Below are positions 19,831-30,842 of a stretch of DNA of 64,000 nt, in pieces. The DNA is from Orientallactaga sibirica. Taxonomy: Eukaryota; Chordata; Mammalia; Rodentia; Dipodidae. The translations under genes and the position numbers were made by a program. Each line of letters begins with the position of its first letter. Position 1 is the first letter of the stretch. Below the pieces are notes generated by a model. The model did no database searches, had not been told where the DNA came from, and saw nothing but the letters and a program-made list of their open reading frames with translations. The DNA lies in the NCBI GenBank assembly GCA_036365145.1, contig JAEOAD010000048.1:16623001-16687000 (forward strand), read 5' to 3'.

Positions 19831-21875
19831 CACTTCAAAGGGAATAAGAGAGAGAATTTATTATGACCATGGACTGGGAGCCTGAATTTAGGCTGCTTTG
19901 AATTATTATATTATGTTTATTATATGTTACCTGAACGTTTTTTAGTTACAGAATAAGAGAAAGTCATGAATCAAGGCATTTATTAATCATTATTGATGAA
20001 GACATCAAGTAGATGGTGGGTTATGCAGCAAAGCAGAGGAATCACTATTACAAGTTTCATATACTATCTGATGATATTATAAGCTTTAGAGTTGGTGGAA
20101 ATTAATGATTCACTAAGTTAATACATGCAAAAAAATCCATTTTACTTGGTAAGTCAAAAGGATGTTAGTCAGATAGAGAGGAGGTTGATAAATGTTTATT
20201 AAAAAGGTCTGAATTTTCCCTATATGCTTCAAGGGCTAGAACTTTTCCTAAGCCAGAAAGAAGGATATCTCTGGGATGTGAAAAGTTAGAAGAAGCTGGA
20301 CATGAACATGAATATACTCATGGATTTGAAATATGGATATTTTCCCAAAGTATGCCTTTATTAGTTTTAGCAAATTGATTTTATCCTATAGTTTCAGTCC
20401 CACTATCTCCAGAAGAGCAGCCTTGTGGTTCTAGCATTTTTTTTTTTTTTTTGGCCAGTGTTGATAAATCCACTATGAAGTCTTAGGGGACTGATTGTTT
20501 TGTATAATTTAGATAAAGTGTTAGCCACAAATCATTGTATAACCCTAATAAGATTTAACAGAGCAAAAGTTAGTCTGAGGTAGGCAGAAGTCTGAGTATG
20601 CCACCAGGCTTCGCAGAGCCCTTCAGACTTGATGATTCGTTATCTGGAATTGGATTCTGGGACTGCTCCTACCTGTTGGAGTCTGTGTGATTGACAGGTT
20701 TGGATCGGTCCCATCTTGTGGAGAATCCAGTCGCTTATACAAGGTAGACGATTGTCAGGGCAGGATAAGCTGGAAATGTAGGCAGCTCTATCAGACTGAC
20801 TTTTATATCTAGGAATTTTTATGTGATTTTCGCCATTAAATTTTGATAATATGGTATAATCTCTTCCTTTAGCAGAGACGGCTTTTACAGTGTTTTGTCC
20901 ACTTTAATATGAACCTCAGTAATTGTTTTATAAGGAGATAATTGTTTTCCAAATGAGATAGCTCTTAGGCTAACTTATAGAAGTGTCTTTGGCTAAGGAA
21001 GCTGAATGCTTCAGTCAATTGTAATATATTTGGTTGGCTTCCGTCAACATTCTTCTCTTTTTCTTAGTAGGAAAATGTTTTGCTATTTTGGTTATAGGAG
21101 TTTGGATCTAAAATAAAGATATCTCCAAAGTAGATATTTGGGGGGGGGGGAAGATTTAAAATAGGCATTTACCAATCTAAGAAGTAAATTTTTTTAACCC
21201 AAATTATACTGAATAGTAAGAGAATTATTTTATGTGGAGGTAAAAAAATTCTATATTTTTAAACATGTAAACTTTGTTCAAATAAAGTGTGAAATCTGGG
21301 TAATCAATAAGAGAAACATGATCAGTGAAAAGACAATATCACCCTCATTTGTAGCTTCACTAAAACCAAGGTCAGCATTATGTCTATCAGTTAGAAGAGA
21401 TAACTCAGACAATTTTTAAATGATCTCAACGAAAGAGTGGCAGTTAGTAGAATGTTGTCACAGAGGTTTCTGAGTTCAGATACACTGGATACTCAGCTGT
21501 GTATGTAGTTGAAGATGATTATCACCCAGTTCCCTGAAGTCTGTGGGTATGTGTCTCAGAAGACGCGGAAGCAAGTTTAGATGAGATATGTAAATCCGGG
21601 TTTTTTTTCCCTTGAAGTTTTGTAGCACAGGAGGTGGTTAGAGGTACACGGGAGGGTCTACTCCGTCCATGTTGACAGGAGTCTTGGATTTGGTGTCTTT
21701 TCCAGTGGCTGATCCCCCCACGTTTTAGCCCTTTATCATTAAGTTCCACATCTTCCAGGAGCTCATGATGGAAAGACTGAACCTTTATTTATCATCTTTA
21801 AGTCTGTTATAATATTGTGTGATTTCCCCTCTTAGCAGGGATGGTTCATAAATGCTTTGGCTATTTTCATATACA

Positions 21876-21955
21876 CAGTGAATTCCAGGTCAGCCTGGGC
21901 CAGAGTGAGACTCTACCTTGAAAAACCAAATAAAAATAATAATTATTATTATTAT
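21876..21955 (+). mobile_element. B1 3'-end fragment
   Basis: 'gtgaattccaggtcagcctgggccagagtgagactctaccttgaaaaacc' is the right end of B1 with an A/T-rich tail. It interrupts the ancient repeat. Confidence 0.85.
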
Positions 21956-22088
21956 CAGTAAATATTTCATAAAGAGAGATATTGGATGTCTTCCAAATGC
22001 AAGCAGTCATAGATTTAGGAGACCTAATGGAAGTGTGTTTAGCTAAGGAGGGTGAAAACTTCAATTAGTTTTTCCAATTGATTTTTTA

Positions 22089-22291
22089 AATTTGATTTAA
22101 TTTATTTGACAGAGAGAGAGAGAGGGAGAGGGAGAAAAAATGGGCATGCCAGGGCCTTCAGCCACTGTGAATGAACTCCAGACACATGCTCTACTTTGTG
22201 CATATGGCTTATGTGGTTCCTGGGGAACTGAACCTGGGTCCTTAGGCTTCACAGGCAAGTGCCTTAACCACTAAGCCATCTCTCCAGCCTG
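22089..22291 (-). mobile_element. B2-related SINE with target duplication
   Basis: Flanked by TCCAATTGATTTTTTA at 22073-22088 and 22292-22307, an exact 16-bp duplication. The body is typical, with a (GA)n stretch. Confidence 0.95.
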
Positions 22292-22773
22292 TCCAATTGA
22301 TTTTTTATGGTGCTATTTATTCACTCAACCAATAAACAGGGTGGAAGATCATAGGCACAATGAAAATTCTATGCCATAGGCCAAATTTTACAGATAGATT
22401 TAAATATTTGCCCACTAAATGAGCTTTACAATGACTATGTAACTCAGCAGGAATTCCCCACATAGGAATAATTCTTTCCAATAAGGATCATTCTCATTTC
22501 TACCATGTTGACTTTCCAACAAAGGATAGCTTAGATGCAGACAGAAGCAGGCATGTTCAGGGGTAGACATTGGCAGAAAGATTCAACTCTATGGGAACAA
22601 ATACAAACTTCATGTTAAGAGATTCTTAGACTCTTGTGTCAGAGGCTTTTGGATAAGATTGAATCACCAAATTTCAATTTTCTCTTTCAGTTAAGGGCTA
22701 AAACTTACCTGCAAGGTGTCTCTTAGGCCAAGGTTTCAAATCCTTCCACATTTTCTCTCAAAAAATCAGCTCG

Positions 22774-22993
22774 AGGGCTGGAGAGATGGCTTAGCAGTTA
22801 AGGTGCTTGCCTGTGAAGCCTAAAGACCTCGGTTAAATTCTCCAGGTCCCACATAAGCCCGATGCACATGATGGTGCACACGTCTAGAGTTCGTTTGCAG
22901 TGGCTAGAGGCCCTGGCATGCCTATTCTCATTCACTGTCTCTCTCCCTCTCCTTCTCTCTCTCCCTCTAATCAATAAATAAAAATAAAATCTT
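22774..22993 (+). mobile_element. B2-related SINE with target duplication
   Basis: Head GGGCTGGAGAGATGGCTTAG, tail of (AATA)n/A. AAAAAATCAGCTC occurs just before and just after (about 22761-22773 and 22994-23008). Confidence 0.94.
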
Positions 22994-23072
22994 AAAAAAA
23001 ATCAGCTCAAAATGACCAAAGCTACAGTCAGGTTTCTAGCACAAATGACCTCACTTCTGGCACCAATTTTAC

Positions 23073-23360
23073 TGTTGCCTTCATCTTCTCATTGCTGGTA
23101 GAAAACACCCAACCAAACTTGTGGGAGAAAGGGTTTATTTTGGCTTACAAACTTGAGGGGAGGCTCCATGATGGCAGGGGAAAACGATGGCATGAGCAGG
23201 AGAGTGTGGCAAACACTGGCAAGAGAAAGTTGGCTAAGCCTGCCCCCAAAAGTACACTGCCTCCAGGAGGCTCCAATTGCCACCACCACCGGCTGGGGAC
23301 TGAGCATTGAGAACACCGAAGTTTATGGGCGATGGGTGACACCTGATTCAAACCACCACA
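23073..23360 (-). mobile_element. MaLR-like LTR, minus strand
   Basis: Antisense copy of the 4510-type LTR: 'gtttattttggcttacaaacttgaggggaggctccatgatggcagggg', 'ggagagtgtggcaaacactggc' and 'gattcaaaccaccaca'. It is somewhat shortened relative to 348 bp. Confidence 0.88.
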
Positions 23361-23410
23361 ACATCTAAGCTGGTTCCGTGACTTGTATCTTTCCAGCCCT
23401 CTTTTTACTT

Positions 23411-23519
23411 CTCATTTTGAAATAGGGTCTCACTATCGCCTAAGCAGCCCTTGAACTTGGATCCTCCTATCTCAACCTCCCAGGTAGCTGGGATTCCAGT
23501 TCTGTGCCACTAGGCCTGG
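23411..23519 (-). mobile_element. B1 SINE, diverged
   Basis: 'gaaatagggtctcactatcgcctaagcagcccttgaac', 'ccaggtagctgggattccag' give an antisense B1 with its tail at left. Confidence 0.75.
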
Positions 23520-23879
23520 AGAACCTGCCCTGCTCAGGACAGGCCATCACATTGGCACATACAGTACAGGCTGTCACGATTAAGTCCCACACTTCCCTCC
23601 TGCCTCCATCTGCAAAGCCTCCGGGAGGGAGTGGTGATGCAAGGGATCCAGGCTCACAAGGCACGCTGGGAGTACTGTGGCTCATGGAGACACTCCCCAC
23701 TCATAGCTTCCTTGGCTGTGTTGTGCCAGCAGTTCCAAGGGGGTATTGAGTTCCTGAAATGCGGCTAGATTTCAAATGCTTGGGTTTTTTTTTTTTGTAC
23801 CAAAGAATATCAACTATTTCACTAATAATCTTTTCTGTTGTTGCTGCTGCTTTTCTTTGCTTTTATTTCCTTTTCTTTT

Positions 23880-24157
23880 CTTTCTTTATTATTTTTTAGA
23901 GAGAGACACAGAGAGAGACAGACAGAGAGACAGGGAGAGGGAGACAGATAGAGATGGGCACGCCAACGGTCTCTCAGTTGCTGTGAACGAAATCCAGATG
24001 CGTGCACCCCCTTGTGGTCAAGTGCAGTATTGTGCCCTTGCGTCACTTTGCATCTGGCTAAACGTGGGACCTGGAGATTGGAACCGCTGGAGATTGGAAC
24101 CAGTGTTCTTAGGCTGAGGAGGCAGGCGCCTTAACCGCTAAGCCATCTCTCCAGCCC
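23880..24157 (-). mobile_element. Long-variant B2-related SINE (SINE-A, left breakpoint)
   Basis: Minus-strand SINE of the long variant, which carries an extra 'gtggtcaagtgcagtattgtgcccttgcg' segment. Exact 16-bp target duplication TATTTCCTTTTCTTTT (23864-23879, 24158-24173). It also carries a private 15-base duplication 'gctggagattggaacc'. The tandem duplication that follows begins inside it. Confidence 0.95.
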
Positions 24158-24162
24158 TATTT

Positions 24163-24273
24163 CCTTTTCTTTTTGAGTCAAGGTCCGTGCAATTCTGGCT
24201 GACTTTGAACTCCCAACCCAATCCTCCTGTCTCTGCCTCTGAATGTTGGGATTGCAGGCTTGCATCACAGCTA
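24163..24273 (-). mobile_element. B1 SINE, diverged (copy 1)
   Basis: 'gagtcaaggtccgtgcaattctggctgactttgaac...ctgaatgttgggattgcagg' is an antisense B1. It is repeated at 27626-27736 by the segmental duplication. Confidence 0.75.
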
Positions 24274-24464
24274 TCAATTAGTAACCCTTTATATTGCTTA
24301 TATGTGGAAATGATTAATGTTTGGACATCTCTAGTTAAATAAGATACATGATTATAAATAATCTTACCTGCTTCTTTTTGATGCTTTTAATGTGGTAACT
24401 AGAAGACTTGATGCTATGTACATATGTATGCATGTATGTATGTATGTATGGCTTGCATTATACC

Positions 24465-24605
24465 CTTCCAAGGTAGGGTCTCACTCTAGCTCAGGCTGAC
24501 CTGGAATTCACTATGTAGTCTTAGGGTGACCTTGAACTCACAGTGATCCTCCTACCTCTGCCTCCCGAGTGCTGGGATTAAAGGCGTGTGCCACCACGCC
24601 CGGCT
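24465..24605 (-). mobile_element. B1 SINE (copy 1)
   Basis: Full antisense B1 with target duplication CATTATACC (24456-24464, 24606-24614). The tail is shorter here than in copy 2, which has about seven extra T. Confidence 0.93.
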
Positions 24606-24628
24606 CATTATACCTTTTCTTAAAATCA

Positions 24629-24698
24629 GTGCTAGGAAGAGAATCCACGGCCTTACTCATGGTAGGTGAGTGCTCTACCACTGAGCTACACTCCCCGC
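24629..24698 (-). mobile_element. ID-like SINE fragment (copy 1)
   Basis: 'aagagaatccacggccttactcatggtaggtgagtgctctaccactgagctacactccccgc' is antisense ID-type. It is followed by a degenerate B1-like stretch (24703-24810). Confidence 0.65.
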
Positions 24699-24810
24699 AT
24701 TTGAATTGAGACAGGGTCTTAGGAAATTCATGCTGTTCTTGAACTTCTGATCCTCTTTTCTCAGTCTCCCTAGTGATGGATTACCGTCACGTGACAGCAC
24801 ACCTGGTGCC

Positions 24811-25477
24811 ATGCATCATCATTTAAGTTGGACAGTACTACTCTAGGGAGAATGACATCCATGAAGTACAAAATCAAGATGTGCCCACTGCCCCGTCTCT
24901 GTGTCTGGTGAGAAATAGTACAGACGTGCTAAACTTACCACCATCTTTGTAGGCGGGGGTGGGGGTGGTTATGAAAGTCTGGACAAGGGTCCCTGGGATG
25001 TGTGGAACACACGTCCGTCCAGTCCATTGGATTGTCTCAGCAGAGGACAGCCTGGCTATGTGTCCTGTCCAAGGCCAGGAAGCTGGAGGCACAGAGGTGT
25101 ACTTGGTATTCCGGCTGGTTGCTATGACTGACATGGCAATTATAGGTTTTTTTGCCTTGTTTATGCCTCTCCAACAGCATCACCGAATGCTTTCAACCAG
25201 CGGCGGGAAGGTGCTCTGCTAGGATTCATTACAATGTATAATTGTATTTACCCTCTCAGGCCTCAGCCTATGGTGCCTGGTGCAGCTTTCACACCATTCG
25301 CTTTTCTCATAATTACATCACTGATTGAATGAAAAAAGTGAAAAGCGAAGGAAAATCAAATCATTTTTCTAAACAGTGATCCAACTTGGCTTGGGTGCAT
25401 TAACATAGACAAAAAACAAAAAACAAAAAAAAACAGTCAGCTTTCTGTTGCTTGGCTTTTTTATTTTTTATTTTCTG
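24811..25477. other. Unassigned part of the duplicated unit
   Basis: Single-copy-like apart from the duplication, with frames to 119 codons. No product is recognised, and the frames are broken by indels in the other copy, which argues against coding. Confidence 0.45.
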
Positions 25478-25880
25478 TTGTAAGCTAGGGCTTTGCAGCT
25501 GCTTTGGTGCCAACTAGCTCTATGTGTGGAAGGTACTGGCCTCGGGGCCTTGTGAAGGAGGAGCCTCCTGGCCACCTCACCTCTCTCCCCACAGATCCAG
25601 CTGGGGTAAACTTGGCTGGAGCCTTTAGTGGGAAATTCTCCCTGTAAGTTCCGGGACCTTGAGCGAATGGCAGTTCTCTGATTGGCAGTTCTCTGATGGC
25701 TGCTTCTCTGATTGGGGTGATGGCTATGGGAAATGGCGCAGGCTGGCTTTGCCTGAGGGCCAAGCCCGCAGAGCTCACCCAGGAAGCTTCTCTCTGCAAA
25801 ACTCATTGGTGCAAAACTCACTCCCACCGGGCTTTTTCTTCACCTCTCTTCAGCCAGAGGTACTTTGAACACAGAAGCAA
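25478..25880 (-). mobile_element. Candidate ERV LTR-like block with CCAAT-box array (copy 1)
   Basis: On the minus strand there are three closely spaced units of the form CAATCAGAGAA/CATCAGAGAA within 25660-25720. This resembles U3 enhancer or CCAAT-box repeats of retroviral LTRs, and a GC-richer stretch follows downstream. No TG...CA ends or poly(A) signal were pinned down. The overlapping 104-119-codon minus frames are not recognised. Confidence 0.3.
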
Positions 25881-26082
25881 AGTTTGTTTTTCATCTTGAA
25901 GCCTAGACATGTATTGCAAATGTCTCAGAGAAAATGAAGCCAGTATCCAAAATTCATACCATAGAGTATATAACCAGTTAGAAGTATTCCTGCTAAAGCT
26001 TTTGATGGCAGAAGTACCGAGAAGGTCCCAAGGTGCCTCAAGGTGTCACATGGCTGGTGGAGCTGCATTCAAGAGGCAGAGG

Positions 26083-26385
26083 CAGGCTGGAGGGATGGCT
26101 CAGTGGGTCAAAGCACGTGCTCAGCCAGCATGCGGAACTGAGATCATTCCAAACATCCACAGACAAGGCTAGGCATGGTCACGCATGATTGTAGCCCCAG
26201 TGTTGGGAGGTGATGGGACCACACAGGAGACTTGCTGACCAGCAAACAGCTCCAGTTTCAGGGACATAGTGCAGAAGAATGATAGAAGACAACAAATGTT
26301 TTTCTCCGGCCTTTGCATACATGTGTGCAGGTTGTGTGCATCTACACATACATGTGCATATACCCACCCCAAACACACACACACG
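26083..26385 (+). mobile_element. B4-type SINE (copy 1)
   Basis: ID-like head 'ggctggagggatggctcagtgggtcaaagc', B1-like middle 'ggctaggcatggtcacgcatgattgtagccccagtgttggg', and (CA)n tail, the plus-strand B4 order. Confidence 0.75.
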
Positions 26386-26407
26386 AGGCAGAGCACACTG
26401 ACTTTTA

Positions 26408-26442
26408 AAGATATATTTTAAAATATTTATTTATTCATTTAT

Positions 26443-26474
<32 letters not shown>

Positions 26475-26608
26475 ATAGGCATGCAAATGAACTGTAGATG
26501 CATGTGCCACCTTGTGCATCTGGCTTATGTGGGTCCTGGGGAATCAATCCTGGGTCCATAGGCTTTGCAGGCAAGCGCCTTAACTGCTAAGCCATCTCTC
26601 CAGCCCCT
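26408..26608 (-). mobile_element. B2-related SINE (copy 1)
   Basis: Target duplication ACACTGACTTTTA at 26395-26407 and 26609-26621. Has a (GA)n stretch, longer here than in copy 2. Confidence 0.94.
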
Positions 26609-27054
26609 ACACTGACTTTTATTACAGATTCTCTCTCTAGATAGAACCAGTAATCTAATGATCCACGGATGAGTTAGCCATTAATAAAAACAGAGCCTTC
26701 GTCATCTAATCTCTACTTGTAGGTCCCACTTGTCCTACTTCTTACTACCTCACAATAGACATGACATATCACCATGTGTCTCTGTGGCGACACGGAAACC
26801 CAGCGCTTAGATAGTGCACCAGCCTTTTGAGTTAAATACAGCCTGGGGAATAAGGAACATGAGCCAGCCTCAAATGTGCACCTGCCCTTAACCTCCAAGG
26901 CATGGGAGCAGTTGACAGCTGGATTGAGGTTGGTGGAGGGGTCAGGGCTGGGGAGTATTAGGATAAAGTCTGAAGGCTCCTCAGTGATAGAACCTGGGTT
27001 TTGTGGCAGTGGTGGAGGGGAGAGACATGAGAGAGGACCACTGCCTGCTTCTTT

Positions 27055-27248
27055 TTTTATATATATATTAATTTATTTATTTGAGAGAGAGAGAGAGAAT
27101 GGGTGCACCAGGGCCTCCAGCCACTGCAAGAAAACTCCAGACTCATGTGACCCCTTGTGCATCTGGCTAACATGGGTCCTGGGGAATCAAACCTGGGTCC
27201 TTTGGCTTTGCAGGCTAACACCTTAACCGCTAAGCCATCCCTCCAGCC
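27055..27248 (-). mobile_element. B2-related SINE (copy 1)
   Basis: Target duplication CCACTGCCTGCTTCTTT (27038-27054) and CCACTGTCTGCTTCTTT (27249-27265), one mismatch. Confidence 0.94.
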
Positions 27249-27375
27249 CCACTGTCTGCTTCTTTAGTGACAGATGTAATGATTCATCCTTTTCAATTAG
27301 CTGATGTTGGACACTCAGGAAATTCTGTGCTGGAGAACCATGTGTTGAAATCAAACATTTTAATCCAGCTCTTTT

Positions 27376-27620
27376 TAATTTTTAAATTTTATTATTTTAT
27401 TTATTTTGGAGACAGGATGGGCACGCCAACGGTCTCTCAGTTGCTGTGAACGAAATCCAGATGCGTGCACCCCCTTGTGGTCAAGTGCAGTATTGTGCCC
27501 TTGCGTCACTTTGCATCTGGCTAAACGTGGGACCTGGAGATTGGAACCGCTGGAGATTGGAACCAGTGTTCTTAGGCTGAGGAGGCAGGCGCCTTAACCG
27601 CTAAGCCATCTCTCCAGCCC
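27376..27620 (-). mobile_element. Chimeric SINE at the duplication junction
   Basis: Left flank and A/T-rich tail match SINE-B at 30843 (ATCCAGCTCTTTTT then 'ttaaattttattattttatttatttt'). The body and right flank match SINE-A (including its private 15-base duplication and its right target duplication TATTTCCTTTTCTTTT at 27621-27636). The change occurs at GACAG|GATGGG around 27415. The purine-rich stretch present in both parents (about 35 bases) is missing. This is the recombination point of the tandem duplication. Confidence 0.93.
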
Positions 27621-27625
27621 TATTT

Positions 27626-28073
27626 CCTTTTCTTTTTGAGTCAAGGTCCGTGCAATTCTGGCTGACTTTGAACTCCCAACCCAATCCTCCTGTCTCTGCC
27701 TCTGAATGTTGGGATTGCAGGCTTGCATCACAGCTATCAATTAGTAACCCTTTATATTGCTTATATGTGGAAATGATTAATGTTTGGACATCTCTAGTTA
27801 AATAAGATACATGATTATAAATAATCTTACCTGCTTCTTTTTGATGCTTTTAATGTGGTAACTAGAAGACTTGATGCTATGTACATATGTATGCATGTAT
27901 GTATGTATGTATGGCTTGCATTATACCCTTTTTTTTTCCAAGGTAGGGTCTCACTCTAGCTCAGGCTGACCTGGAATTCACTATGTAGTCTTAGGGTGAC
28001 CTTGAACTCACAGTGATCCTCCTACCTCTGCCTCCCGAGTGCTGGGATTAAAGGCGTGTGCCACCACGCCCGG
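27626..28073 (-). mobile_element. Two B1 SINEs of copy 2
   Basis: Counterparts of the B1s at 24163 and 24465 (here about 27626-27736 and 27930-28074). The second has a longer poly(T), nine or more T against two. Confidence 0.9.
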
Positions 28074-28097
28074 CTCATTATACCTTTTCTTAAAATC

Positions 28098-28167
28098 AGT
28101 GCTAGGAAGAGAATCCACGGCCTTACTCATGGTAGGTGAGTGCTCTACCACTGAGCTACACTCCCCG
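28098..28167 (-). mobile_element. ID-like SINE fragment (copy 2)
   Basis: Counterpart of 24629-24698 with no difference seen. Confidence 0.65.
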
Positions 28168-28943
28168 CATTTGAATTGAGACAGGGTCTTAGGAAATTCA
28201 TGCTGTTCTTGAACTTCTGATCCTCTTTTCTCAGTCTCCCTAGTGATGGATTACCGTCACGTGACAGCACACCTGGTGCCATGCATCATCATTTAAGTTG
28301 GACAGTACTACTCTAGGGAGAATGACATCCATGAAGTACAAAATCAAGATGTGCCCACTGCCCCGTCTCTGTGTCTGGTGAGAAATAGTACAGACGTGCT
28401 AAACTTACCACCATCTTTGTAGGCGGGGTGGGGGTGGTTATGAAAGTCTGGACAAGGGTCCCTGGGATGTGTGGAACACACGTCCGTCCAGTCCATTGGA
28501 TTGTCTCAGCAGAGGACAGCCTGGCTATGTGTCCTGTCCAAGGCCAGGAAGCTGGAGGCACAGAGGTGTACTTGGTATTCCGGCTGGTTGCTATGATTGA
28601 CATGGCAATTATAGGTTTTTTGCCTTGTTTATGCCTCTCCAACAGCATCACCGAATGCTTTCAACCAGCGGCGGAAGGTGCTCTGCTAGGATTCATTACA
28701 ATGTATAATTGTATTTACCCTCTCAGGCCTCAGCCTATGGTGCCTGGTGCAGCTTTCACACCATTCGCTTTTCTCATAATTACATCACTGATTGAATGAA
28801 AAAGTGAAAAGCGAAGGAAAATCAAATCATTTTTCTAAACAGTGATCCAACTTGGCTTGGGTGCATTAACATAGACAAAAAACAAAAAACAAAAAAAAAC
28901 AGTCAGCTTTCTGTTGCTTGGCTTTTTTATTTTTTATTTTCTG

Positions 28944-29346
28944 TTGTAAGCTAGGGCTTTGCAGCTGCTTTGGTGCCAACTAGCTCTATGTGTGGAAGGT
29001 ACTGGCCTCGGGGCCTTGTGAAGGAGGAGCCTCCTGGCCACCTCACCTCTCTCCCCACAGATCCAGCTGGGGTAAACTTGGCTGGAGCCTTTAGTGGGAA
29101 ATTCTCCCTGTAAGTTCCGGGACCTTGAGCGAACGGCAGTTCTCTGATTGGCAGTTCTCTGATGGCTGCTTCTCTGATTGGGGTGGTGGCTATGGGAAAT
29201 GGCGCAGGCTGGCTTTGCCTGAGGGCCAAGCCCACAGAGCTCACCCAGGAAGCTTCTCTCTGCAAAACTCAGTGGTGCAAAACTCACTCCCACCGGGCTT
29301 TTTCTTCACCTCTCTTCAGCCAGAGGTACTTTGAACACAGAAGCAA
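28944..29346 (-). mobile_element. Candidate ERV LTR-like block (copy 2)
   Basis: Counterpart of 25478-25880 with a few substitutions (for example GAACGGCAG for GAATGGCAG). The CCAAT-type array is retained. Confidence 0.3.
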
Positions 29347-29552
29347 AGTTTGTTTTCCATCTTGAAGCCTAGACATGTATTGCAAATGTCTCAGAGAAAA
29401 TGAAGCCAGTATCCAAAATTCATACCATAGAGTATATAACCAGTTAGAAGTATTCCTGCTAAAGCTTTTGATGGCAGAAGTACCGAGAAGGTCCCAAGGT
29501 GCCTCAAGGTGTCACATGGCTGGTGGAGCTGCATTCAAGAGGCAGAGGCAGA

Positions 29553-30076
29553 GGCAGGCTGGAGGGATGGCTCAGTGGGTCAAAGCACGTGCTCAGCCAG
29601 CATGTGGAACTGAGATCATTCCAAACATCCACAGACAAGGCTAGGCATGGTCACGCATGATTGTAGCCCCAGTGTTGGGAGGTGATGGGACCACACAGGA
29701 GACTTGCTGACCAGCAAACAGCTCCAGTTTCAGGGACATAATGCAGAAGAATGATAGAAGACAACAAATGTTTTTCTCCGGCCTTTGCATACATGTGTGC
29801 AGGTTGTGTGCATCTACACATACATGTGCATATACCCACCCCAAACACACACACACGAGGCAGAGCACACTGACTTTTAAAGATATATTTTAAAATATTT
29901 ATTTATTCATTTATGAGACAGAGAGAGAGAGAGAGAGAGAGAGAATAGGCATGCAAATGAACTCTAGATGCATGTGCCACCTTGTGCATCTGGCTTATGT
30001 GGGTCCTGGGGAATCAATCCTGGGTCCATAGGCTTTGCAGGCAAGCGCCTTAACTGCTAAGCCATCTCTCCAGCCC
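29553..30076. mobile_element. B4 (+) and B2-related SINE (-) of copy 2
   Basis: Counterparts of 26083-26385 and 26408-26608, here about 29555-29858 (B4) and 29882-30076 (B2-related). Confidence 0.88.
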
Positions 30077-30523
30077 CTACACTGACTTTATTACAGATTC
30101 TCTCTCTAGATAGAACCATTAATCTAATGATCCACGGATGAGTTAGCCATTAATAAAAACAGAGCCTTCGTCATGTCATCTCTACTTGTAGGTCCCACTT
30201 GTCCTACTTCTTACTACCTCACAATAGACATGACATATCACCATGTGTCTCTGTGGCGACACGGAAACCCAGCGCTTAGATAGTGCACCAGCCTTTTGAG
30301 TTAAATACAGCCTGGGGAATAAGGAACATGAGCCAGCCTCAAATGTGCACCTGCCCTTAACCTCCAAGGCATGGGAGCAGTTGACAGCTGGATTGAGGTT
30401 GGTGGAGGGTCAGGGCTGGGAGTATTAGGATAAAGTCTGAAGGCTCCTCAGTGATAGAACCTGGGTTTTGTGGCAGTGGTGGAGGGGAGAGACATGAGAG
30501 AGGACCACTGCCTGCTTCTTTTT

Positions 30524-30716
30524 TTATATATATATTAATTTATTTATTTGAGAGAGAGAGAGAGAATGGGTGCACCAGGGCCTCCAGCCACTGCAAGAAA
30601 ACTCCAGACCCATGTGACCCCTTGTGCATCTGGCTAACATGGGTCCTGGGGAATCAAACCTGGGTCCTTTGGCTTTGCAGGCTAACACCTTAACCGCTAA
30701 GCCATCCCTCCAGCCC
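30524..30716 (-). mobile_element. B2-related SINE (copy 2)
   Basis: Counterpart of 27055-27248 with its target duplication retained. Confidence 0.93.
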
Positions 30717-30842
30717 CACTGTCTGCTTCTTTAGTGACAGATGTAATGATTCATCCTTTTCAATTAGCTGATGTTGGACACTCAGGAAATTCTGTGCTGG
30801 AGAACCATGTGTTGAAATCAAACATTTTAATCCAGCTCTTTT

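Larger units (their letters stand above)
19831..22760. repeat. AT-rich self-similar ancient repeat, unnamed
   Basis: Two segments align with one another: 20840-21030 and 21800-22070. Shared order: 'ataat', '[t/c]ctcttagcag[a/g]ga[c/t]gg', 'ttttcatat', 'tcagtaa', 'ataaagagaga', 'agaagtgt..ttggctaagga', 'gcttcagtcaattg'. A third segment (19980-20215) matches 17100-17330. No protein or LTR ends are visible. A SINE (22089-22291) and a B1 (21876-21955) interrupt it. It may be a rodent medium-reiteration element, but I cannot name it. Confidence 0.45.
23953..27415 (+). repeat. Tandem segmental duplication, copy 1 (3463 bp)
   Basis: This 3463-bp segment recurs immediately downstream as copy 2. It begins inside SINE-A at 'gatgggcacgccaac' and ends at 'ttggagacag'. 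It contains, in order, the end of SINE-A, two B1s, an ID-like fragment, an LTR-like block, a B4 and two B2-related SINEs. All these are at the same relative places in copy 2, with shared target duplications, so they were present before the duplication. No gene lies within it. Confidence 0.97.

Noticed and set aside
24959..28799. Paired frames of 87 and 123 codons at equivalent places in the two copies
   Set aside because: The length differs because of one-base indels. There is no domain and no selection signal that I can infer.
25468..29293. 119-codon minus-strand frame present in both tandem copies
   Set aside because: Conservation between the copies only reflects the recent duplication. 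Neighbouring frames are shifted by indels between copies, so there is no sign of coding constraint.
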